Source: an uncultured Pseudomonadota bacterium
Lineage (GTDB): Bacteria > Pseudomonadota > Gammaproteobacteria > Burkholderiales > Burkholderiaceae
Length of the DNA: 21,459 nucleotides
NCBI GenBank assembly: GCA_946480245.1
Contig: CAMLIZ010000072.1
Coordinates: 1-21,459, forward strand
Direction: 5' to 3'
Position numbers and translations under genes: made by a program. Below the pieces are notes generated by a model, which was not told where the DNA came from, made no database searches, and was given only the letters and a program-made list of their open reading frames with translations. This document shows, piece by piece, positions 16,963 to 21,459 of the stretch (the stretch's first letter is position 1; each line of letters begins with the position of its first letter).

Positions 16963-19782
16963 TCACGCCGCCGGCATTTCGGCGGAAAGCGGCACCCACA
17001 ACCACGCCTCGGTGCCGTCGCCGGGGATGCTGTGGATCTCGAAGCGCCCACCGATGAAGCCCAGCCGCTCCTGCACGCTCAGCAGGCCGAAGCCCCCCGG
17101 ACGCGGCGCGGTCGCCGGCTGAAAGCCCACGCCGGCATCGGTCACCTTGACCAGCATCGTGTCGTCCTGTTGCTCGACCTGCACCTCGGCGCAGTCCACC
17201 TTGGCGTGCTTGGCCACGTTGATAAGCAACTCCCGCACTGCCCGGAACACGATCGAGCGCGCTTCTTGGGACAGCGGCTTGGACCGGCCGTCGTCATCCA
17301 CCCGGATGCGCAGCCCGAAGGCCGCGCCCAGCTCCTCGGCCAGCCGCTCCAGCGCGGGCACCAGGCCCAGCTCGTACAGCACGGCGGGGGCCAGCTGTGC
17401 CGCCAGCGAGTGCGTTGCGCGCTGCGCTTCGTCCACCAGTGCAGCCACCTCGCGGGCCGCGGTGCGCACGTCGGCGCGCCGGTCGGCGCACAGCCGCGTG
17501 AGGCGGATGCGCACGGCCGCCAGCGTCTGACCGAGGTCGTCGTGAAGGTCGCGTGCGATCTGACGACGCTCGCGGCTTTCCGCCGCTTCCAGCTCTCCCG
17601 CCAGGCGCCGCAGCAGCGCGGTGCGCTCCACGACGCGCCGCTCGAGCTCCTGCGTGAGGTCCCTGGCCGCGCGCCGCTGGCGCCGGCTCTCGGTGGCGTC
17701 ACGCAGGAAGCCGACCCAGCGTCCATCGGACAGCATGCAATCGCTGACCTCCACGACGACCAGGCTGCCATCGCCGCGCTGCAGCGTCCACTCGCGCACA
17801 TGCGCGCCGCCCCCCTGCGCCTGGCTGCCCGCGACTCCGAGGCGGACCTGCTCGAACGGGGGCCCCATCTCGGCGATGGTGTGACCGATGATCTGCGCTC
17901 GATCGCGTCCCAGCAAGGCACAGGCAGCCGCATTGACGTCGAGGTAGCGGCCACCGGGGTCGGCGATGACGATGCCGTCGGTGGCCCGCTCGAACAGCGC
18001 ACGCCAGGACGCCTCGTCGTGGCGCAGCGCGCTCACTGCGCGCCGGTGCACGACGAGCGTTTCCACGCGCGCATGCAGCTCCTCCACGGAGAACGGCTTG
18101 ATGAGGTAGTCGTCCGCTCCCTCGCGCAGCAGGCGGGCCCGCTGTCCGGTGTCCGCCTTCGCGGTCAGTATCACCACCGGCAGGTCGGTGAGGGCGGGCG
18201 CGGCGCGCAGCGCGCGAAGCAGCTCGTCCCCGCCCATCCCCGGCATCATCAGGTCGGTGAGCACGAGGTCCGGCTTGAGCGCCAGCGCCTGCTGCAGGCC
18301 CTGCGCGCCATCCAGCGCCAGCGCCACGCGGTACGCGGGCTCCAGGCTGCTGCGGATGAAGTCACCCATGTCGGCGTTGTCTTCCACCACCAGCACCAGC
18401 GGTGCGCCATGCGAGGCCGCCGCCGGTGGCACGACCTCGGCCTTCCTGAGCGCCTGCACCTGGGCGACCACGTCGCCGGGCGCCTCGCGCGTGGGCCCCT
18501 TGGCCACCTTGGCGCCGCGCGGCGCCTGCAGGGGCAGCTGCACCACGAACAGCGCGCCGCCTTCCGGCGCCTCGTTCACCTCGATGCGGCCACCGAGCAG
18601 CAGCACGAACTCCCGGGCGATGGCCAGCCCCAGGCCGGTGCCGCCATGGCGGCGTTGGGTGCCGCCTTCGAGTTGGCGGAAGCGCTCGAACACGGCTTCG
18701 CGCATCTCGGGTGGAATGCCTGGTCCGCTGTCGCCCACCTCGATCGTCGCCTGGCCGTCCGCGTGGCGCAGGGTGATGCGCACATGGCCACCGGCCGGCG
18801 TGAACTTGAACGCGTTGGACAGCAGGTTCAGCAGGACGCGCCGCACCATGTCGACGTCGGTTTCCATCGACAACTCGCCCGGCGCCTGCACCTCCCAGCG
18901 GATGCCCAACTCCTGCGCCAGCGAATCGAAGTGCTCGGCCACCATGCGCACCACGGCGGCCAGGTCCGCCTTGGCGTAGCACGGTGCCAGGCTTTGCTCG
19001 TCGAGGCTGGCCACGTCGAGCAGGTCGTTCACATGCCGCAACAGGGTGCGGGCGTTGCGCTCGATCACCTCGAGTTCGCCGCGCACCCGCGGCTCCGCTG
19101 CGCCGGCGAGCAGCCGCTGCACCGGCCCGACGATCAGCGTCAGCGGCGTGCGTAGCTCGTGGCTCACGTTGGCGAAGAACTGCGTCTTCAGCCGATCCAG
19201 CTCGAGCGTCCGTTCATAGAGGCGGCTGACTTCGGCATTGGCCTGGCGCAGCTGCTCGTTGGCGAGCTGGATCTCGTGTGCACGCAGGAACACCTCGGCC
19301 TCCATCGCCTCGGCGCGCAGCCGCAGCTCGTCCGTGAGCTTGTCGCGCTCGACGCCGCGCTGCTTGAGCAGCACGAAGTCGGTGACGTCTTCCACGCGGT
19401 GCACGATGTAGTCGAGCGATCCGTCGGTGGCGGGCACCGGCGAATTGACGGGGCTCCACCAGCGCTCCTCGAAGCCGCCGCCCAGCTCCGGCGGTCGGCG
19501 CACGTCGTACTTCTGGATCGCCATCGCGTCCGGTGCGTGGGTGGCGATCACGCGTTCCAGCGACTCGCGCAGATTGCGCTCGCCGCTGGCCTGCGGGTCG
19601 TCCGGGTTGTCGGGGAACACCTCGAACAACGCGCGACCGAGGATCTGCTCGCGCCGCGTCATCGTGGCGCGAGCGTAGGCGTCGCTCACGGCGACGATCG
19701 TGAACCGCGGTGAATCGGGCAGCAGCGCCAGGTACAGGCCCGGCGAGCTTTCGAACAGCGCGCGGAAATCAGGAGCCTGCAT
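16963..19782 (-). CDS. Hybrid sensor kinase with two kinase cores (PAS-HisKA-HATPase-REC-PAS-HisKA_3-HATPase)
   Basis: This is a 939-residue cytoplasmic protein from the ATG at 19782 (a TTG 6 bases upstream is possible; no clear ribosome site). Domains in order: PAS about 5-140, coiled-coil 143-200, HisKA with phospho-site H208 (FFANVSHELRTPL), HATPase 305-418 (N323, D351 in DSGPGI, GGTGLGLAI), receiver 462-578 (E467/D468, phospho-acceptor D510, K562), second PAS 590-700, HisKA_3 with H747 (RQIARDLHDDLGQ), and a NarX-type HATPase 840-932 (N855, D882 in TDAGVGF). All key residues are present in both kinase cores. No membrane segment is seen, so the signal is intracellular. No DNA-binding partner is nearby; the divergent neighbour is a degenerate two-component-like protein. 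Confidence 0.95.
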   Translation of the reverse strand: MQAPDFRALFESSPGLYLALLPDSPRFTIVAVSDAYARATMTRREQILGRALFEVFPDNPDDPQASGERNLRESLERVIATHAPDAMAIQKYDVRRPPELGGGFEERWWSPVNSPVPATDGSLDYIVHRVEDVTDFVLLKQRGVERDKLTDELRLRAEAMEAEVFLRAHEIQLANEQLRQANAEVSRLYERTLELDRLKTQFFANVSHELRTPLTLIVGPVQRLLAGAAEPRVRGELEVIERNARTLLRHVNDLLDVASLDEQSLAPCYAKADLAAVVRMVAEHFDSLAQELGIRWEVQAPGELSMETDVDMVRRVLLNLLSNAFKFTPAGGHVRITLRHADGQATIEVGDSGPGIPPEMREAVFERFRQLEGGTQRRHGGTGLGLAIAREFVLLLGGRIEVNEAPEGGALFVVQLPLQAPRGAKVAKGPTREAPGDVVAQVQALRKAEVVPPAAASHGAPLVLVVEDNADMGDFIRSSLEPAYRVALALDGAQGLQQALALKPDLVLTDLMMPGMGGDELLRALRAAPALTDLPVVILTAKADTGQRARLLREGADDYLIKPFSVEELHARVETLVVHRRAVSALRHDEASWRALFERATDGIVIADPGGRYLDVNAAACALLGRDRAQIIGHTIAEMGPPFEQVRLGVAGSQAQGGGAHVREWTLQRGDGSLVVVEVSDCMLSDGRWVGFLRDATESRRQRRAARDLTQELERRVVERTALLRRLAGELEAAESRERRQIARDLHDDLGQTLAAVRIRLTRLCADRRADVRTAAREVAALVDEAQRATHSLAAQLAPAVLYELGLVPALERLAEELGAAFGLRIRVDDDGRSKPLSQEARSIVFRAVRELLINVAKHAKVDCAEVQVEQQDDTMLVKVTDAGVGFQPATAPRPGGFGLLSVQERLGFIGGRFEIHSIPGDGTEAWLWVPLSAEMPAA

Positions 19783-19921
19783 GCGCAAATGCTAAGGGCC
19801 GCCCGGCGGCGCGGCCTGAGATCCATCAAATCGCATGACCCATTACCTGGTTTCCGGCAGCCCACTCTGCGGGGAGCGGGGATATCCGCGCCGCGGGCAG
19901 CGGCCTAGAGTGACCCCCGAA

Positions 19922-20818
19922 ATGAGTGCCGACATCGTTGATCTCGACATGCTGATGGTGGCCGCCGCCCGCGCGGCGTTGCCGCAGCTCAAGCGCCGCG
20001 GACTGCGGTTCGCCTACGACTGCCGCCTGCCCTTCTCCCGCGTCACGACCGACGCGAAGCCGCTGCTCGGCAGCCTGCAGCGGCTGCTGGACGCCGCGCG
20101 GGAGCTCATGCACAACGGCATGGTGGTGTTCGACGCGGAGGGTCGCGTGTGCGGGGGCAGGCTGGCAACGCGGGTCATGATCGCCGCCGGCGGCCGACCG
20201 GTGACCGAGTCGGCACTGCGCGAGGTGCTGCGGAGGCTGGACCTGCAGGTCGAAGGCGGCACCGACACCAGGCTGCGCAGGGCAAAGGGCCGCTGCCCTC
20301 GCACCGACGCCGAAGTGCAGGCCATGGCGCTGCGCGGCGAAGGCGTGCTGTTCAAGATGCGCCATGTGACGCCGCTGGCGCCCGGGGCCGAGCCCATGAC
20401 CCGGCCCAGCGCACAGGCGGCGCGAGCCTGGCTCATCGACCCCGACGCCGCTGCCGCACAGGTGCTGGCGCGCCGGCTGCATCGGCTGGGCTGGGTCACC
20501 TCCCATTTCGACTCGTCGAACGCGGCCCTTGTGCAGCTGAGGTCGATGCCGCGCGCCCACGCCCGCCCGGCGTTGGTGGTGAACGCGCTTCCCGCCAAGG
20601 CGGATGCAACGGCGTTCGGGCGCCTGGCCGCATTGCTGCCGCCGGCGTCGCGCTGCGTGCTGGCGGAGCTGCCGAACGCGCAGCTGGCCGTGCCCCCCGG
20701 CGAACGCACGCCGGATCGCCACGCCCTGCCTTTCAGCGAAGGCGACCTGATCCAGTTCACGGCCGCGCTGCGGCCCGCGCCGGTGCCTCGTGCGCAGGAA
20801 GAGGCTGCCGATGTCTGA
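19922..20818 (+). CDS. Degenerate HATPase plus pseudo-receiver protein, divergent from the hybrid kinase
   Basis: This 298-residue protein has no signal or membrane segment. I chose the ATG at 19922 (MSADIVDLDMLM), which has a TAGAGT -10-like box 10 bases upstream; a longer frame from 19835 is possible. Residues 20-152 follow the order of a histidine-kinase ATPase domain: LRFAYDCRLPFSRVTTDAKP, LGSLQRLLDAARELMHNG, VMIAAGGRPVTESALREVL, then GEGVLFKMRHVTPL. The N-box Asn aligns with Ala58, and the DxGxGI motif reads as AAGGRPV. Residues 168-283 follow a receiver: AWLIDPDAAAAQVLARRLH keeps acidic residues, the phospho-Asp position is ALVVNALPA, and the conserved Lys is Leu269 (ALPFS). It should neither bind ATP normally nor accept phosphate. 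A role as binding partner of the divergent kinase is inference from my own alignment. Confidence 0.75.
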   Translation: MSADIVDLDMLMVAAARAALPQLKRRGLRFAYDCRLPFSRVTTDAKPLLGSLQRLLDAARELMHNGMVVFDAEGRVCGGRLATRVMIAAGGRPVTESALREVLRRLDLQVEGGTDTRLRRAKGRCPRTDAEVQAMALRGEGVLFKMRHVTPLAPGAEPMTRPSAQAARAWLIDPDAAAAQVLARRLHRLGWVTSHFDSSNAALVQLRSMPRAHARPALVVNALPAKADATAFGRLAALLPPASRCVLAELPNAQLAVPPGERTPDRHALPFSEGDLIQFTAALRPAPVPRAQEEAADV

Positions 20819-20912
20819 CGATGCACTGCCGCTGCGGCTGCAGGATCTCGCCGGGCGGCTGTGCGGCACCCGGCGCCGCTTCCGTTGGGCACACCGGAAC
20901 GGTGTGCGGTGA
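20811..20912 (+). CDS. Possible 33-residue coupled small protein
   Basis: A frame of 33 codons starts with an ATG that overlaps the stop of the pseudo-receiver gene by 8 bases, with a GGAAGAGG purine run about 6 bases upstream, so translation is likely to be coupled. The product (MSDDALPLRLQDLAGRL, then CGTRRRFRWAHRNGVR) is acidic at first and basic at its end. Its last codons are formed by the palindrome at 20889-20907. It could be a small real protein, the truncated start of a lost gene, or chance. Confidence 0.3.
   Translation: MSDDALPLRLQDLAGRLCGTRRRFRWAHRNGVR
20889..20907. promoter_or_regulatory. Perfect 8-bp inverted repeat upstream of the MFS exporter
   Basis: GCACACCG-GAA-CGGTGTGC is a perfect inverted repeat with a 3-base centre. 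As RNA it would be a stable hairpin, but no T-run follows on either side, so an intrinsic terminator is unlikely. It lies 130 bases before the exporter start and could be the operator of a regulator encoded elsewhere. Confidence 0.45.
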
Positions 20913-21036
20913 GTGTCGCGCGGTGCTGACCGGGCGCCGCATCGGGGGCCTGTCGAATACGATGCCGCTCCTTCGTCGTGGAGGATGCGCCGCGCGGTGA
21001 TGTGACCGCGGGCGCCCTTCCCCCAAGGAGCTCACG

Positions 21037-21459
21037 ATGCCGCCTGCCGTTTTCACGCCGCCCGTCGCCGCACGCGACCCCCATCACGAACGCCGCCGCT
21101 GGTGGGCCCTGGCCGTGCTGTGCCTGGGCGTGCTGATGATCGTGCTCGACACCACGATCGTGAACGTCGCGCTGCCCTCGATCCGCGCCGACCTCCAGTT
21201 CGACGATGCCTCGCTCGTGTGGGTGATCAACGCCTACATGCTCACCTTCGGCGGTTGCCTGCTGCTCGGCGGCCGGCTGGGCGACCTGTACGGGCACCGC
21301 CGCCTGTTCCTGATCGGGCTGCTGATCTTCACCGGCGCATCGCTGGCCTGCGGCCTGGCGCCCACGCGCTGGCTGCTCGTGGCTGCGCGCGCGGTGCAGG
21401 GCGTGGGCGGCGCGGTGGTGTCGGCGGTGTCGCTGTCGCTGATCATGAACCTGTTCACC
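21037..21459 (+). CDS. DHA2-type MFS drug exporter (N-terminal part, cut by window edge)
   Basis: The first 141 residues are visible and the frame is open to the right edge. AAGGAG stands 6 bases before the ATG at 21037. After a polar start (residues 1-22), at least four membrane segments are visible. The DHA2/EmrB-QacA motif LDTTIVNVALPSIRADL is in TM1, the MFS loop motif GGRLGDLYGHRRLFLIG lies between TM2 and TM3, and ARAVQGVGGAVVSAVSLSLI is the TM4 region. The full family has 14 segments and about 470-500 residues. The visible part shows the proton-antiporter exporter type; the substrate cannot be read. Control by the palindrome at 20889 is possible. Confidence 0.93.
   Translation, partial: MPPAVFTPPVAARDPHHERRRWWALAVLCLGVLMIVLDTTIVNVALPSIRADLQFDDASLVWVINAYMLTFGGCLLLGGRLGDLYGHRRLFLIGLLIFTGASLACGLAPTRWLLVAARAVQGVGGAVVSAVSLSLIMNLFT

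Noticed and set aside
16943..16975. Inverted repeat GCCGGCGG/CCGCCGGC at the end of the kinase gene as a terminator
   Set aside because: It overlaps the stop codon, has a 17-base loop and no T-run, and 8-bp GC arms are expected by chance in this composition.
16576..19155. An 859-codon open frame on the plus strand
   Set aside because: It lies antisense to the hybrid kinase and lipoprotein genes, with shadow-type composition and no recognisable motif, while the minus strand carries intact catalytic motifs.
19880..19887. GGATATCC palindrome between kinase and pseudo-receiver genes as an operator
   Set aside because: Only 8 bp in total with no second copy or extended symmetry; too weak to call.

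Overview
The window is very GC-rich (roughly 70 percent by eye), densely coded and carries ordinary chromosomal genes. The protein families and gene style (LysR next to a GST/flavin-reductase cluster, a BadF-type sugar kinase, a bactofilin/M23 unit, a large hybrid kinase) suggest a betaproteobacterium of the order Burkholderiales. That placement is inferred from gene content and composition, not from a marker gene. I see no rRNA, tRNA, CRISPR array, insertion sequence or phage gene, and no gene-free stretch longer than about 200 bases.

Layout. 1-785 (-) is a LysR regulator cut by the left edge. Beside it, divergently, is a small gene of unknown function (903-1199, +), with a T-N11-A palindrome between them. 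1069-2729 (-) is a tight trio: flavin reductase, GNAT acetyltransferase, glutathione S-transferase. 2831-10323 (-) is a seven-gene operon for N-acetylglucosamine: BadF/NAGK-type kinase, GntR/UTRA repressor, NagA deacetylase, NagB-II-type SIS deaminase, two-domain GH3 N-acetylglucosaminidase, AmpG-like MFS permease and a secreted GH16-like protein. Most junctions are 4-base overlaps. The promoter just upstream contains TTGACG-N18-CATACT, interleaved with three TACCAG repeats that look like the operator of the operon's own GntR regulator. The proposed flow is: GH16 acts outside the inner membrane, the permease imports GlcNAc-containing oligosaccharides or muropeptides, GH3 releases GlcNAc, the kinase makes GlcNAc-6-P, NagA removes acetate, and the SIS enzyme makes fructose-6-P plus ammonia. 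No PTS component is present here.

10515-13256 (+) is the recurrent pair DUF1800 lipoprotein plus DUF1501 Tat-exported protein. A Pat-like GNAT acetyltransferase converges on it (13258-13800, -). 13983-15723 (+) is a cell-shape style unit: membrane-anchored M23 peptidase, a one-TM coiled-coil protein and a bactofilin. 15748-16905 (-) is a lipoprotein with alpha/beta-hydrolase features.

16963-19782 (-) is a 939-residue hybrid kinase with two different kinase cores (HisKA type, then HisKA_3/NarX type) separated by a receiver and a PAS domain. Divergent from it, 19922-20818 (+) encodes a protein that reads as a decayed HATPase domain followed by a decayed receiver, with the key residues gone. 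I consider this kinase/pseudokinase pair the most novel part of the window. The right edge holds the start of a DHA2-type MFS exporter (21037 onward), preceded by a 33-codon coupled ORF and a perfect 8-bp palindrome.
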